Origin: Moritella sp. JT01
Lineage (GTDB): Bacteria > Pseudomonadota > Gammaproteobacteria > Enterobacterales > Moritellaceae
DNA length: 55,719 nucleotides
NCBI RefSeq assembly: GCF_001574435.1
Contig: NZ_LOCN01000016.1
Location: 1-55,719 of the forward strand
Direction: 5' to 3'
Position 1 is the first letter of the stretch. Every line of letters begins with the position of its first letter. Of this stretch, positions 1-12,049 are shown one piece after another. Made by a program: the position numbers and the translations under genes. The notes under the pieces were generated by a model. The model worked only from the letters and a program-made list of their open reading frames with translations, searched no databases and had not been told where the DNA came from.

Positions 1-2
1 AC

Positions 3-788
3 GGTTCTGTCGCAAACTCAGATTGTGCGTTCTAAATTAAATAGGTACTTTTCCTTAGATACAATTATGCCGCTAAAGAATAAAACTGCTCCCATGGCGT
101 CATTCCTTCTGAGTTAATCATCTGTCCTTGCTTAATCATGGCGCACACTTCAACACCTGATAATGTTGATTCTGCACCAATCCAAGACTTCCATCCTAAA
201 CATTGATGCATTTTACCTTTCACTTTTCGATGACTTTGTTCAACAATATTGTTGAGATATTTAACTGCCAATACTTCGATCATACGCAACATGTATCCAC
301 CTAACCAAAGGCTAATATTGATGGTATCTAACGCTGCTGCATTCGCGCCACTTTTATCGATAACAATTTTACTTGGCAATCCACTACTGCCTATCGCTTT
401 ATCAAAGAAGGCCCGTGCATCCTGTTCATTACGCGTTTCACTCAAATAGAAATCAATAATATCGCCATACTTATCGACGGCTCTATAGTAGTAGACCCAC
501 TTACCTTTGACCTTAATATAGGTCTCATCCATGCGCCATGAATCAGCTACTTTACGTTTTCTTTTTCTGAAATTGGCTTCAAGTAATGGCGGATATTTCG
601 CTCAGCAAAAATCTCTTCTATTTCACGGTAACTTAATTTGTACGCTAAGTAATAACGAAGTGCTTGCATGATGATCTCTTGCGGGAAATAGCATCCTGAA
701 AAGTTAAGTTTCATGTTAATAATACTCCGTTATTGTGACGTTGCATTATCAATATATCGCTTCACTTCGTCAACTTTGCGACAGAACT
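3..788 (-). mobile_element. Degenerate IS6-family (IS26-like) insertion sequence
   Basis: A 14-bp terminal repeat, GGTTCTGTCGCAAA, starts at 3, and its inverted copy at 775-788 differs only in the outermost base. The 786-bp length and a single DDE transposase filling the element fit the IS6 family. The transposase is broken (separate entry), so this copy cannot move by itself. Only two bases lie left of the element, so target duplications cannot be checked; the window probably begins at an assembly break inside repeated DNA. Confidence 0.85.
65..714 (-). pseudogene. IS6-family transposase, frameshifted with internal deletion
   Basis: The N-terminal piece starts at an ATG at 714 and reads through the usual helix-turn-helix lead-in (LAYKLSYREIEEIFAE). 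It then meets a short deletion and frame change near 595-605. The other frame resumes with KYPPLLEANFRKRKRKVADSW and continues into the intact DDE half (MDETYIKVKGKWVYYYRAVD, ending at 65). The deletion removes the second half of the DNA-binding region, normally a VDHSTI..RW-type stretch, so no functional transposase is expected. Family assignment is from the DETY-K-KG-W-YLYRAVD-type catalytic segment. Only the C-terminal 155 codons remain open. Confidence 0.85.
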
Positions 789-895
789 ATAAGATATATG
801 ATGTAACCTGCGGGTTTGAAGTGGCTAAAAAAGGGGCGGAAGCAATAGGAATGTTGCACGTCACATTACAACATTCATTTGATAATAAAAATAAT

Positions 896-1264
896 CTATT
901 TACTGATTGGGTAGTTTTTCATTTTCCACTCACGGATGCCGCCATCCATTGAGATTACGTCTGTATAACCCATGCGTTGGATGAACTCAGCTGATAATGC
1001 AGAACGATAACCGCCACCGCAGTACAGTACGATACAGGTATCAAGTGCTGGGTATTTAGCTTCTAAATCACGCTCGATGATGCCACGGCCCATGTATTCA
1101 GCGCCACTAATACGACTTGCAGCCCATTCGCTTTCTTCGCGCACATCAACCAGTACAAATTGCTTACCTTCGTCTTGCCACTGCTTCACATCATCACAGC
1201 TACATTCTTTGACTACTTTACGTGCTTCATTACATAAATCTAAAAATCGCTGACTATGAGCCAT
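896..1264 (-). CDS. Single-domain rhodanese-like sulfurtransferase
   Basis: A 122-residue protein made of one rhodanese domain. The conserved VLVDVREESEW segment (about residues 37-48) and the active-site loop YCGGGYRS (cysteine near residue 82) are present; the C-x4-R loop is what binds a persulfide and the anionic sulfur acceptor. No signal peptide is seen, so it should act in the cytoplasm on sulfur transfer or detoxification; the partner is unknown. It stands alone between the dead IS and the sec operon terminator, so it probably has its own promoter. The substrate cannot be deduced. Confidence 0.85.
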   Translation of the reverse strand: MAHSQRFLDLCNEARKVVKECSCDDVKQWQDEGKQFVLVDVREESEWAASRISGAEYMGRGIIERDLEAKYPALDTCIVLYCGGGYRSALSAEFIQRMGYTDVISMDGGIREWKMKNYPISK

Positions 1265-1356
1265 GTTGTTATCCTTTTTTGTTTAATAGCAAATGCTTAC
1301 CGAACTACAATTTCACTTTATATCTTATAATTAAATCATACAACGCATAAAACAAC

Positions 1357-1380
1357 AAAAACCCGCACTAGGCGGGTTTT
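1357..1380 (-). terminator. Rho-independent terminator of the yajC-secD-secF operon
   Basis: A GC-rich stem (AAAACCCGC pairing with GCGGGTTTT) with a five-base loop lies 45 bp beyond the secF stop. On the minus strand it is followed by a run of T, as expected for the sec transcript. Confidence 0.8.
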
Positions 1381-1424
1381 ATGACAGTCCAAAGACCAAT
1401 AAGTTAGCTAGGTTTCCCTAAGGC

Positions 1425-2369
1425 TTACATCATTGGGTCTTGGTCTGCGCCTTCTTTTTCTACCACTGGTGGTAACATCGTTTCACGACTTACGCCTAAG
1501 CGTAGTGCTAATGCACTTGCTACGTAAATCGAAGAATATGTACCAACCACGATACCAATCAGCAATGCGAGTGCAAAGCCGTGGATCAGTGCGCCACCTT
1601 TCAGGAATAATGATACTAATACCATTAATGTTGTACCTGACGTGATTAACGTACGTGACAATGTCTGCGTTAATGATACGTCCATGATTTCCACAGAGTC
1701 ATCAGTACGCATGCGGCGGAAGTTTTCACGGATACGGTCAAATACAACGATAGTATCATTCAATGAATAACCAATAACGGTCAATAGCGCCGCTAAAATA
1801 GTTAAATCAAATTCAATCTGTAATACCGAGAAGATACCCAACGTGATAATAACGTCATGCGCCAGTGCCAATACCGCACCCGATGCTAAACGCCATTCAA
1901 AACGTACGCCAACATAAAGCAAGATACAAATTAACGCAGCAAGTAGCGCTAGGCCACCTTGCTCGGCTAATTCATCACCTACATTTGGACCAACAAACTC
2001 GATACGGCGCATTTCTACACTCTTATCGTAGACCTGTAATGCACTGATAATTTGGCTACCAAGGTGCTCATTGTCCAAACCTTCACGTGGGGCAAGACGG
2101 ATCAAAACATCACGACTAGAGCCGAAATGTTGGATCACCGCATCACCAAATCCTTCCGCAGATAACAGCGGACGGATAACCTCAAGATCAGCAGGTTTAT
2201 CATAACCCACTTCAATCACCGTACCACCAGTGAAATCAAGCCCCCAATTAATACCTTTAATCGCAATAGAAGATATCGATAAAATAACTAACAGCGCTGA
2301 TAAAATAAACGCGGGCTTCGCCATTTTCATAAAGTGGATCGTGCGTTTTGTTTTAATAATTTCAAACAT
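1425..2369 (-). CDS. secF: Protein translocase subunit SecF
   Basis: SecF is the second half of the SecDF complex, an inner-membrane RND-type partner of SecYEG that uses the proton gradient to pull exported proteins through. The 314 residues show the family pattern: a first membrane helix, the GINWGLDFTGGTVIEV motif (about residues 39-54), a periplasmic domain, then five helices containing GYSLNDTIVVFDRIREN. Length matches the E. coli protein (323). It follows secD by 11 bp and is the last gene of the operon. Confidence 0.97.
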   Translation of the reverse strand: MFEIIKTKRTIHFMKMAKPAFILSALLVILSISSIAIKGINWGLDFTGGTVIEVGYDKPADLEVIRPLLSAEGFGDAVIQHFGSSRDVLIRLAPREGLDNEHLGSQIISALQVYDKSVEMRRIEFVGPNVGDELAEQGGLALLAALICILLYVGVRFEWRLASGAVLALAHDVIITLGIFSVLQIEFDLTILAALLTVIGYSLNDTIVVFDRIRENFRRMRTDDSVEIMDVSLTQTLSRTLITSGTTLMVLVSLFLKGGALIHGFALALLIGIVVGTYSSIYVASALALRLGVSRETMLPPVVEKEGADQDPMM

Positions 2370-2380
2370 AATTAATCCCC

Positions 2381-4225
2381 TTAGATTGAAAGTTTATCGA
2401 TTTTTTTATTACCCCAAAGGAAATTCACGATCGCACGTGTACCTATGATGGAAGTAAACATAGAAGCAGCAATACCAATTGCTAGCGTAATAGCGAAACC
2501 TTTGATCGCACCAGTACCAACTGCAAACAAAATGATCGCCGTTAATAACGTAGTAATATTCGCATCAGCAATAGTTGATAACGCATTATCATAACCACAA
2601 TGAATCGCTTGTTGAATGCTACGACCGTCCCTTAGCTCTTCACGAATACGTTCAAATATCAGTACGTTTGCATCAACCGCCATACCGATTGTTAATACGA
2701 TACCGGCAATACCAGGTAGCGTCATTGTCGCGCCCGGGATCATCGACATGATACCAATGATCATGATGATGTTTGCAGATAATGCAACATTGGCAACAAG
2801 ACCAAATTTACGGTAGTAGATAGCCATAAAGATAACAATAGCGATCATGCCATAAATCATCGCAGCTAAGCCGTTTTCAATATTTTGCTTACCTAAGCTA
2901 GGACCGATGGTACGTTCTTCAACGATTTGAACTGGCGCTACTAATGCACCTGCTCGTAATAACAACGCCAGATTTTTAGCTTCGCTGCTACTGTCTAAGC
3001 CTGTAATACGGAAGCTACGGCCTAACTGTGCTTGAATTGTCGCCACGTTAATGACTTCTTCAACTTTTTTCAGTTTCGATTTGCCATCAGCCGTTTTCTC
3101 ACCCGTTGGCTTGTATTCAATGAATACAGTTGCCATTGATGTACCGATTGCTTTCTTCGTCGCACGAGACATTTTACTGCCACCTTGCGAATCAAGATCG
3201 ATATTAACCTGTGCACGACTAAACTCATCTAAGCTCGATGTTGCACCTGTGATGTGGTTACCTGTTAAGATAACTTGTTTCTTCAGCACAACTGGACGGC
3301 CGTCACGTGTGGTATATTTTTGGCTACCAGCAGGTACTCGGCTGCTGTAAGGGTCTGCTTTATTATCAACTAAACGGAATTCTAACGTTGCTGTTGCGCC
3401 TAAAATTTCTTTCGCACCAGCGGTATCCTGAACACCCGGTAATTCTACCACAATGCGGTCTGCACCTTGACGCTGTACTAGCGGCTCAGCAACACCTAAT
3501 TGGTTTACACGGTTACGGATAATAGTGATATTTTGTTGAAGGGCATATTCTTTTATTTCGGCAAGTTTAGCTTCTGACATTTTTGCCGTTAGACTAAATT
3601 GACCATTATTTTCACTGTCGGTTAACAGTAGGTCGGCATATTTAGACTTAAGAAATTGCTCTGCTTGGTCACGTGTTTCAGCATCACGAAAACGCGCTGT
3701 GACACCGTTACTGTTTTTACGTATTGCGGTATAACGCAGTTTTTCTTCACGTAAATCGGTACGGAAATCTTGCAACATTTGATCTTGTGCTTTAACTAAC
3801 GCTTCTTCCATATCAACTTCGAGTAAGAAGTGAACACCACCACGTAAGTCCAGACCCAGTTTTAGTGGTCCAGCACCAACGGCTTGTAACCATTCAGGCG
3901 TAGCAGGGGCAAGGTTTAAAGCAACAATAAATTTCTGACCAAGTTGTTCTTTTAATATTTCACTAGCAAGGAGTTGTTGTTCGCTGTCATTTAAACGAAT
4001 TAACACTTGGTTTTTTTCTAATGAAACACTTTTATAACTGATTTCTTGTTTATCGAGTTCTGCTTTAACTTTATCGAGTGTTGATACTTCAATAACAGCA
4101 CCACGTGCAGCAGAGACTTGAACAGCGGGGTCTTCCCCGTATAGATTCGGTGTGGCATAGAGTAAACAAATGGCGATCGTAGCGATCACCATTAGATACT
4201 TCCACAGAGGATATTTGTTTAACAC
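2381..4225 (-). CDS. secD: Protein translocase subunit SecD
   Basis: SecD is the large SecDF subunit; its periplasmic P1 domain grips translocating polypeptide. The 614 residues (E. coli 615) start with a membrane helix ([21 protein letters not shown]), continue with a long periplasmic region including [16 protein letters not shown], and finish with the RND-type membrane domain carrying [17 protein letters not shown]. Gene order yajC-secD-secF with short gaps indicates one transcript. Confidence 0.97.
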   Translation of the reverse strand: MLNKYPLWKYLMVIATIAICLLYATPNLYGEDPAVQVSAARGAVIEVSTLDKVKAELDKQEISYKSVSLEKNQVLIRLNDSEQQLLASEILKEQLGQKFIVALNLAPATPEWLQAVGAGPLKLGLDLRGGVHFLLEVDMEEALVKAQDQMLQDFRTDLREEKLRYTAIRKNSNGVTARFRDAETRDQAEQFLKSKYADLLLTDSENNGQFSLTAKMSEAKLAEIKEYALQQNITIIRNRVNQLGVAEPLVQRQGADRIVVELPGVQDTAGAKEILGATATLEFRLVDNKADPYSSRVPAGSQKYTTRDGRPVVLKKQVILTGNHITGATSSLDEFSRAQVNIDLDSQGGSKMSRATKKAIGTSMATVFIEYKPTGEKTADGKSKLKKVEEVINVATIQAQLGRSFRITGLDSSSEAKNLALLLRAGALVAPVQIVEERTIGPSLGKQNIENGLAAMIYGMIAIVIFMAIYYRKFGLVANVALSANIIMIIGIMSMIPGATMTLPGIAGIVLTIGMAVDANVLIFERIREELRDGRSIQQAIHCGYDNALSTIADANITTLLTAIILFAVGTGAIKGFAITLAIGIAASMFTSIIGTRAIVNFLWGNKKIDKLSI

Positions 4226-4254
4226 AATATTACCTTACTGGGATACGGAAAAGA

Positions 4255-4593
4255 TTAAAGCGACTTCATGCTGCCTTTTGGTAATACAGCGGCAATGTAG
4301 TCACGCTTAATAGTAACGTTAGTTGCTTCAGCAATACTGATCACAACATAATCATTACCGTCAGAAATCTTTGTGATCTTACCTACGATGCCACCAACAG
4401 TAAGTACTTCTTCACCTTTTGACAACGATGACATTAAGTTCTTCTGTTCTTTTTGACGTTTCGCTTGTGGGCGATAGATCATGAAGTAAAAGATCACACC
4501 GAAAATACCTAACATGATCAACATTTCGTAACCACCACCAGCTGGAGCAGAAACACCTTCAGCAGCAACTGCATTTGCAATGAAAAGACTCAT
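4255..4593 (-). CDS. yajC: Sec translocon accessory protein YajC
   Basis: YajC is a small single-pass membrane protein found with SecDF. The 112 residues have one N-terminal helix (about 24-42, MLIMLGIFGVIFYFMIYRPQ) followed by a cytoplasmic KRQKEQKNLMSSLSKGEEVLTVGGI region that is diagnostic of the family. It lies 29 bp upstream of secD. Its exact role in translocation is unclear even in E. coli. Confidence 0.95.
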   Translation of the reverse strand: MSLFIANAVAAEGVSAPAGGGYEMLIMLGIFGVIFYFMIYRPQAKRQKEQKNLMSSLSKGEEVLTVGGIVGKITKISDGNDYVVISIAEATNVTIKRDYIAAVLPKGSMKSL

Positions 4594-4711
4594 TTTTATT
4601 TTCCTTTATAAATTTTGATATTGATATCATAAACCAATCACATTACATTACTACTAATGAGAAAGGTTTACCAAACTTTGATCGACAATCAGATTAGTGT
4701 TTGCTTAATAA

Positions 4712-5863
<1,152 letters not shown>

Positions 5864-5984
5864 TCAGAGAAACAGTCTGACATTACTTATCTCAAAAAAT
5901 TCAAACAACGTACTTCAATAGCAATTGTTGATCGTTAACAAACTAGCCCTGAACGGATACGTATCAACTCACGACTAATCGAAT

Positions 5985-7034
5985 TTATTTTACCGTTTGT
6001 TTAGTGACAAACATGGCGTCGCCATAACTGAAGAAACGGTATTTCTCAGCAATAGCATGTTGATAAGCAGACATCACATGGTCATAACCCGCGAATGCAG
6101 ATAACAACATAATCAACGTTGATTCTGGTAAGTGAAAATTAGTGACCATGGCATCAACAAGCTGGAATTTGTAACCCGGATAGATGAAGATCTCGGTGTC
6201 TTCAAAGAATGGCGCAAGCGGTAAGCCCTTCGCCATTGTTGCTTGCGCTGCACTTTCTAAAGAACGCACTGACGTTGTCCCTACAGCAATCACGCGACCA
6301 CCTTTCGCTTTTGTTTCAGCAATTTTGGCGACAACTTCTTCAGATACTTCGGCATATTCTGAATGCATATGGTGATCAAGAATATTATCCACACGGACTG
6401 GCTGGAAAGTACCCGCACCAACGTGTAGCGTCACAAATGCCGTGTTTACACCTTTCTCGGCGAGTTCAGCTAACAATGCTTCATCAAAGTGTAAGCCCGC
6501 GGTTGGCGCCGCTACAGCACCGGGTTTTTCATTATAAACCGTTTGGTAGCGTTCTTTATCTGAATCTTCGTCAGGGCGATCGATATAAGGCGGCAATGGC
6601 ATATGACCAATGTCTTCCAATATTTCTAATACATGGCGTTCATCTAAAAATTTAAGTTCAAATAACGCATCGTGGCGCGCAACCATCTCGGCATTAACAG
6701 TGCCTTCTAAGATAAGTTGAGCACCTACTTTTGGTGACTTAGAAGAACGTACATGCGCAAGTACAGAGTGCTCACTGATAACACGTTCAACAAGTACTTC
6801 AATTTTACCACCTGAAGCTTTTTGACCGTACATACGCGCAGGAATAACACGCGTATTATTAAATACCATCAGGTCGCCAGCTTCCACTAAATCGAGGATA
6901 TCAACAAACTGCTTATCAGCCAGCTCTCCGCTATTACCATTTAGTTGGAGCAGACGGCTTGAACGGCGATCCGCTTTCGGATAACGGGCAATTAACTCGT
7001 CAGGGAGACTAAAATTGAAATCTGAAACCTGCAT
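5985..7034 (-). CDS. queA: S-adenosylmethionine:tRNA ribosyltransferase-isomerase
   Basis: QueA transfers and rearranges the ribosyl group of SAM onto preQ1-tRNA to make epoxyqueuosine, the step after Tgt. The 349 residues begin [19 protein letters not shown] and include the conserved AAPTAGLHF and VGAGTFQPV segments and the C-terminal [10 protein letters not shown] motif, all typical. E. coli QueA has 356 residues. It is followed by tgt 133 bp downstream on the same strand, so the two queuosine genes are probably co-transcribed. Confidence 0.97.
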   Translation of the reverse strand: MQVSDFNFSLPDELIARYPKADRRSSRLLQLNGNSGELADKQFVDILDLVEAGDLMVFNNTRVIPARMYGQKASGGKIEVLVERVISEHSVLAHVRSSKSPKVGAQLILEGTVNAEMVARHDALFELKFLDERHVLEILEDIGHMPLPPYIDRPDEDSDKERYQTVYNEKPGAVAAPTAGLHFDEALLAELAEKGVNTAFVTLHVGAGTFQPVRVDNILDHHMHSEYAEVSEEVVAKIAETKAKGGRVIAVGTTSVRSLESAAQATMAKGLPLAPFFEDTEIFIYPGYKFQLVDAMVTNFHLPESTLIMLLSAFAGYDHVMSAYQHAIAEKYRFFSYGDAMFVTKQTVK

Positions 7035-7151
7035 GAAGGTACCTTAAAATCGAACTTAAAATTGAAATAGTCCGCTAGTCTAGTTATCAACAAGAAGAAT
7101 ATCAAGTATAGAAGAGATTAGTTCCAATTAAGGCACTTTAAACACGCACAA

Positions 7152-7175
7152 AAAAGCAGCTCAAGAGCTGCTTTT
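7152..7175 (-). terminator. Terminator of the guaB-guaA operon
   Basis: A perfect stem (AAAAGCAGCT pairing with AGCTGCTTTT, four-base loop) lies about 40 bp past the guaA stop. On the minus strand it ends in TTTTTT. Confidence 0.8.
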
Positions 7176-7213
7176 CATATTTATATCCGTATTTACTGCT
7201 TAATCAATGAGGA

Positions 7214-8794
7214 TTATTCCCACTCAATTGTTGCAGGTGGTTTACCAGATACATCGTAAACAACACGGGAAATACCATCAATTTCATTAATAATACGGTT
7301 TGATACATGACCGATTAAATCATATGGAAGATGTGACCAACGAGCTGTCATAAAGTCAATTGTTTCAACACAACGTAGTGATACAACCCAATCATATTTA
7401 CGGCAATCGCCCATTACGCCAACAGAGCGTACAGGTAGGAATACCACAAATGCTTGGCTTACTTTATGGTAAAGTTCCGCTTTGTGTAACTCTTCAATGA
7501 AGATAGCGTCAGCACGACGTAATAGGTCGCAATATTCTTTCTTCACTTCGCCAAGTACACGCACACCTAGGCCTGGCCCAGGGAATGGGTGACGGTAAAG
7601 CATGTCGTATGGAAGACCTAATTCAAGACCAATCTTACGCACTTCATCTTTAAATAATTCACGTAATGGTTCAACTAGACCCATTTCCATATCGTCAGGT
7701 AAACCACCTACGTTATGGTGTGATTTAATCACGTGTGCTTTACCATTTTTAGTCGCTGCAGATTCGATAACATCAGGGTAGATAGTACCTTGTGCTAACC
7801 ATCTTGCATTGGTTAATTTCTTTGATTCTTCATCAAAAATTTCAACAAATACACGACCGATAATTTTACGTTTAGCTTCTGGATCACTTTCACCAGCCAT
7901 TTGCTCTAGGAAACGGTTTTCAGCTTTAACATGCACAATTTTCAGACCAAAACGATCACCAAACATGTCCATTACTTGCTGACCTTCGTTTAAACGAAGT
8001 AAACCGTTATCAACAAACACACAAGTCAGCTTATCACCGATTGCACGTTGTAATAACATCGCAACAACAGATGAATCAACACCACCAGATAGACCTAAGA
8101 TAACTTCATCATCACCGATTTGCGCTTTCATACGGGCAATTGCATCATCGATGATTGAGCTTGAAGTCCAAAGTCCGTCACAGCCACAGATATCTTTTGC
8201 AAAGTGAGCAAGCATACGCTCACCTTGACGAGTATGTGTTACTTCTGGGTGGAATTGAACGCCATAAAAACGTTTTTCTTCGTTTGCCATCGCAGCAAAC
8301 TGACAAGTCGCTGTATTAGCAACTGTTACAAAGCCTTCTGGAATAGCAGAAACTTTATCACCGTGGCTCATCCATACGTCTAATAGTGCTTTACCTGATT
8401 CAGATACTGCATCTTCGATAGAGTTGAATAGCGCAGACTGTGCTTGCATTTCGATTTGTGCATAACCAAATTCGCCTTCGCCAGTACCTTTGATGACTTT
8501 GCCACCAAGTTGCTCAGACATAGTTTGCATACCGTAGCAGATACCCAATACAGGAACGCCTGCGTTGAATACATATTCAGGTGCTCGAGGTGAGCCCGCT
8601 TCAGTTACACTTTCTGGGCCACCAGCAAGGATAATACCGTTTGGATTGAATTCACGGATTGCCGCTTCATCTACATCCCATGTCCATAATTCACAGTAAA
8701 CACCGATTTCACGGATACGACGAGCGATTAACTGCGTATATTGAGAACCAAAGTCCAAGATTAGGATTTTTTGCTCATGAATATTTGTGGTCAT
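7214..8794 (-). CDS. guaA: GMP synthase (glutamine-hydrolysing)
   Basis: GuaA aminates XMP to GMP with glutamine and ATP. Residues about 1-205 form a class I amidotransferase with the nucleophile in [11 protein letters not shown] and the His/Glu pair in FHPEVTHT. Residues about 206-400 are the ATP pyrophosphatase with the loop [11 protein letters not shown], and the C-terminal dimerisation domain ends [10 protein letters not shown] start at the ATG at 8794, giving 526 residues (E. coli 525) and a good AGGA site; a start 19 codons upstream adds a non-conserved tail. It follows guaB by 104 bp. Confidence 0.97.
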   Translation of the reverse strand: MTTNIHEQKILILDFGSQYTQLIARRIREIGVYCELWTWDVDEAAIREFNPNGIILAGGPESVTEAGSPRAPEYVFNAGVPVLGICYGMQTMSEQLGGKVIKGTGEGEFGYAQIEMQAQSALFNSIEDAVSESGKALLDVWMSHGDKVSAIPEGFVTVANTATCQFAAMANEEKRFYGVQFHPEVTHTRQGERMLAHFAKDICGCDGLWTSSSIIDDAIARMKAQIGDDEVILGLSGGVDSSVVAMLLQRAIGDKLTCVFVDNGLLRLNEGQQVMDMFGDRFGLKIVHVKAENRFLEQMAGESDPEAKRKIIGRVFVEIFDEESKKLTNARWLAQGTIYPDVIESAATKNGKAHVIKSHHNVGGLPDDMEMGLVEPLRELFKDEVRKIGLELGLPYDMLYRHPFPGPGLGVRVLGEVKKEYCDLLRRADAIFIEELHKAELYHKVSQAFVVFLPVRSVGVMGDCRKYDWVVSLRCVETIDFMTARWSHLPYDLIGHVSNRIINEIDGISRVVYDVSGKPPATIEWE

Positions 8795-8840
8795 TAAAGA
8801 TATTCCTGTAAATATATTTAGTAGTGGTTGTAATAATAGT

Positions 8841-8862
8841 AGAGGAGACACTTGTCTCCTCT
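8841..8862. other. Perfect hairpin in the guaB-guaA intercistronic gap
   Basis: AGAGGAGACA and its exact inverse TGTCTCCTCT are separated by only two bases. There is no T-run on either strand, so this is not a classical terminator. It may set relative expression or stability of the guaB and guaA parts of one mRNA (inference). Confidence 0.6.
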
Positions 8863-8898
8863 TACATTATCAGTTTCTAACTATCTGTTCAGCTAAGC

Positions 8899-10362
8899 TT
8901 AGTTTGAACGGTAGTTTGGCGCTTCTTTAGTCATAATAACATCATGCACATGGCTTTCTGTGATACCAGAGCCAGTGATACGAACAAATTCAGCTTTGGT
9001 GTTCATTTCATGAATCGTTGCACAACCAGTTAGACCCATTGAAGAACGAATACCACCCATTTGTTGATGGATGATTTCTTTCAATTTGCCTTTATAAGGA
9101 ACACGGCCTTCAATACCTTCTGGTACTAATTTGTCAGCTGCGTTTTCTGATTGGAAGTAACGGTCAGATGAACCCTTAGACATAGCGCCTAATGAACCCA
9201 TACCACGGTAAGATTTGTATGCGCGACCTTGGTAAAGTTCAACTTCACCCGGTGCTTCTTCAGTACCAGCGAACATAGAACCAACCATCACACATGATGC
9301 ACCAGCAGCAAGTGCTTTCGCGATATCACCTGAGAAACGGATACCACCATCAGCGATAACTGGAATACCAGTACCTTCTAATGCTGTTACTGCGTCGTTG
9401 ATTGCAGTAATTTGTGGTACGCCTACACCAGTAACGATACGGGTAGTACAGATTGAACCAGGGCCGATACCTACTTTCACACAGCTAACGCCAGCGTCAA
9501 CTAATGCTAGTGCACCAGAGCCAGTTGCAACGTTACCACCGATAATTTCTAAATCAGGGTATGCCGCGCGTGTTTCTTTAATTCGGTTTAAAACACCTTG
9601 AGAGTGACCGTGAGATGAATCAATTAATAATACATCAACACCGGCTTCTACTAATGCGTCGATACGTTCTGCAGTAGAACCACCTGCACCAACAGCAGCA
9701 CCTACACGTAAACGACCTAATTCGTCTTTACATGCATTTGGTTTTTTCTCTGCTTGTTTAAAATCTTTAACCGTGATCATACCCGTTAGTTTGAAGTCTG
9801 TATTTACTGCAAGTACTTTTTCAATACGGTGTTTGTGCATTAGGCCAAGAACTTCTTCACGAGAAGCTTTCTTTCCAACAGTCACTAAACGATCTTTCGG
9901 TGTCATCACAGATTCAACTAGGGTAGTTAAATCATCAACAAAACGTACATCACGACCAGTAATGATACCCACTAGGTCATTGGCTTCGGTTACTACAGGA
10001 AAGCCAGCAAAACCGTATTGCTTAGCTAGTTCAGCTACATCAGCAATAGTCATATCAGGTTTTACAGTAACGGGCTCAGCAACAATACCACTTACATATT
10101 TTTTAACTAAACGTACTTCAGCTGCTTGGCGTTCAATAGACATGTTTTTGTGAACGAAACCAATACCACCTTCTTCAGCTAACGCGATCGCTAAACGGCC
10201 TTCAGTTACTGTGTCCATCGCAGCAGCAAGCATAGGGATATTTAGTTGGATATTTTTTGTTAGTTGAGTTTTTAGGTCAGCATCGTTCGGTAAAATAGTT
10301 GAATGAGCAGGTACAAGTAGTACGTCATCAAAGGTAAGGGCTTCTTTGGCAATTCTTAGCAT
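8899..10362 (-). CDS. guaB: Inosine-5'-monophosphate dehydrogenase
   Basis: GuaB oxidises IMP to XMP with NAD+, the committed step to GMP. The 487 residues (E. coli 488) start [20 protein letters not shown], carry two CBS domains (about 90-205), and have the catalytic cysteine in [17 protein letters not shown] and the flap residues [10 protein letters not shown]. The ATG at 10362 has an AGGTGAG site nine bases upstream; a TTG two codons earlier is too close to that site. It is transcribed divergently from xseA, as in E. coli. Confidence 0.97.
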   Translation of the reverse strand: MLRIAKEALTFDDVLLVPAHSTILPNDADLKTQLTKNIQLNIPMLAAAMDTVTEGRLAIALAEEGGIGFVHKNMSIERQAAEVRLVKKYVSGIVAEPVTVKPDMTIADVAELAKQYGFAGFPVVTEANDLVGIITGRDVRFVDDLTTLVESVMTPKDRLVTVGKKASREEVLGLMHKHRIEKVLAVNTDFKLTGMITVKDFKQAEKKPNACKDELGRLRVGAAVGAGGSTAERIDALVEAGVDVLLIDSSHGHSQGVLNRIKETRAAYPDLEIIGGNVATGSGALALVDAGVSCVKVGIGPGSICTTRIVTGVGVPQITAINDAVTALEGTGIPVIADGGIRFSGDIAKALAAGASCVMVGSMFAGTEEAPGEVELYQGRAYKSYRGMGSLGAMSKGSSDRYFQSENAADKLVPEGIEGRVPYKGKLKEIIHQQMGGIRSSMGLTGCATIHEMNTKAEFVRITGSGITESHVHDVIMTKEAPNYRSN

Positions 10363-10578
10363 GGGCAATATCTCACCTTGTTAAAGGTATAAAATGGACG
10401 ACATAATTGGTATAAATATTGCGGACGAAGTATATTGATGGTTGAGGGTAAAAGCAAACTATATTTCAACTTTTTTTAGTTGTCATTGATCTTAATCCCC
10501 ATTAAAAAGCAAATCTGCTACAATGTACCGACGCAATTACACCTACTTTTAACAGCTTAACGCTTAGAGAGCCTTATT

Positions 10579-11901
10579 TTGAACAATACCAATATTTATA
10601 CAGTGACTCACTTAAATGCCAGCGTTAGGCAATTGCTTGAATCAGAGATGGGGACGCTGTGGTTAACGGGTGAAATCTCCAACTTTGTCGCACCGGCATC
10701 TGGACATTGGTACTTATCGCTTAAAGATAGCCGCTCACAAGTTCGCTGTGCAATGTTCAAAGGCAGCAACCGTCGAGTAACATTCCGTCCAGCCAACGGC
10801 CAGCAAGTATTAGCCAAAGTACGCGTCACCATGTACGAACCGCGGGGTGAATACCAGTTAATCATTGAATCATTAAGCCCGGCAGGCGACGGTTTATTAC
10901 AACAGCAATATGAGCAGTTAAAAGCATCGTTAGATGCACAAGGTTATTTTGCCCAAGCGCATAAAAAACCCCTGCCCTTACACGCCAAACGCATTGGTAT
11001 TGTGACTTCGGCAACCGGTGCGGCGGTACACGATATCCTTACCGTACTAGAACGCCGTAGCCCAAATCTGCCCGTGATCATCTACCCAACACTGGTGCAG
11101 GGCGCACAAGCAGCACCCGCGATTGTTAATGCCATTAATATTGCCAATCAACGTAATGAAGTTGATTTGTTGATTGTCGGCCGCGGTGGCGGTTCATTAG
11201 AAGACTTATGGTGCTTTAATGAAGCCTCTGTTGCCCATGCTATTTTTAACAGTCAATTACCGATTATCAGCGCTGTTGGCCACGAGATAGACGTCACTAT
11301 CGCCGATTTCGTCGCCGATATGCGCGCACCAACCCCTTCTGCCGCAGCCGAACTCGTGAGTCAGGATCAAGCACACCTGCAACAACAGGTGACTAACCTG
11401 AGCCGACGTTTAAACAAAGCCATACAAACACAGTTAGCGAAAAAGCAACATCAACAGCGTTACTTACAACAAGCGTTGATGAACCAACACCCCCAGCGTA
11501 AATTGCAGCAACAAAGTCAAAAGCTCGATGAACTGAGCCTACGTTTAAACCAAGCAGTTAATAGCCATATTGGTAAGCAAAAATTACATCTAACCCAACT
11601 AACGGGTCGCTTACAGTCTCACTCTCCAGTGCATAAATTAACCGCGATGAAGCAACAACAAGCCAATTTACAAACTCGCTTACACAGTGCAATGCAACGC
11701 CGTTTACAACAAGAACAAAACCACTTACAAAACCTTGTACAACAACTCCAGACTGTGAGCCCATTAGCCACATTAACCCGTGGTTATTCCATTACGCAGA
11801 ATGACAAACACCAAGTGATTACCTCAGTGGCCAAACTAAAATCTGGCGACAAGCTAGTCACCCGTTTTACCGATGGAGAAATACGTTCAACCATCGATTA
11901 A
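10579..11901 (+). CDS. xseA: Exodeoxyribonuclease VII large subunit
   Basis: XseA is the catalytic subunit of the single-strand-specific exonuclease VII. It begins with an OB-fold ([20 protein letters not shown], about residues 32-51), then the nuclease core with [16 protein letters not shown] and [28 protein letters not shown], and a glutamine-rich coiled-coil tail. The length (440) is close to the family norm. The start is a TTG at 10579; no in-frame ATG keeps the conserved N-terminus. A TACAAT box at 10519-10524 could be its -10 element. The small subunit xseB is not in the window. Confidence 0.95.
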   Translation: MNNTNIYTVTHLNASVRQLLESEMGTLWLTGEISNFVAPASGHWYLSLKDSRSQVRCAMFKGSNRRVTFRPANGQQVLAKVRVTMYEPRGEYQLIIESLSPAGDGLLQQQYEQLKASLDAQGYFAQAHKKPLPLHAKRIGIVTSATGAAVHDILTVLERRSPNLPVIIYPTLVQGAQAAPAIVNAINIANQRNEVDLLIVGRGGGSLEDLWCFNEASVAHAIFNSQLPIISAVGHEIDVTIADFVADMRAPTPSAAAELVSQDQAHLQQQVTNLSRRLNKAIQTQLAKKQHQQRYLQQALMNQHPQRKLQQQSQKLDELSLRLNQAVNSHIGKQKLHLTQLTGRLQSHSPVHKLTAMKQQQANLQTRLHSAMQRRLQQEQNHLQNLVQQLQTVSPLATLTRGYSITQNDKHQVITSVAKLKSGDKLVTRFTDGEIRSTID

Positions 11902-11976
11902 ATTTAGATAAACAACTGATTTAAATGACAGTCCGTCACAAATTAAGATCGGGTTAATAAAAATAATAAATAAAAA

Positions 11977-12040
11977 ACCTTGTGATACCGATCATTCGGC
12001 CGATACCCTAAATAGCTTTAATTTATGGTCATCACAAGGT
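11977..12040 (+). promoter_or_regulatory. Inverted repeat that could hide the chemoreceptor ribosome binding site
   Basis: ACCTTGTGAT at 11977-11986 is the exact reverse complement of ATCACAAGGT at 12031-12040. The right arm contains AAGG, the apparent Shine-Dalgarno of the chemoreceptor gene (ATG at 12050, spacing 10). If transcription starts upstream of 11977, pairing would bury the ribosome binding site under a 44-base loop. Function is inferred; the repeat could instead be a regulator site. Confidence 0.45.
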
Positions 12041-12049
12041 AATTCAGTC

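Noticed and set aside
713-952. 79-codon plus-strand frame crossing the right end of the IS
   Set aside because: It spans the IS border and ends inside the rhodanese gene on the opposite strand; no family resemblance.
8795-8851. Longer start for guaA adding 19 residues
   Set aside because: The added leucine-rich stretch is not part of GMP synthase, and the ATG at 8794 gives the family length with a good ribosome site.
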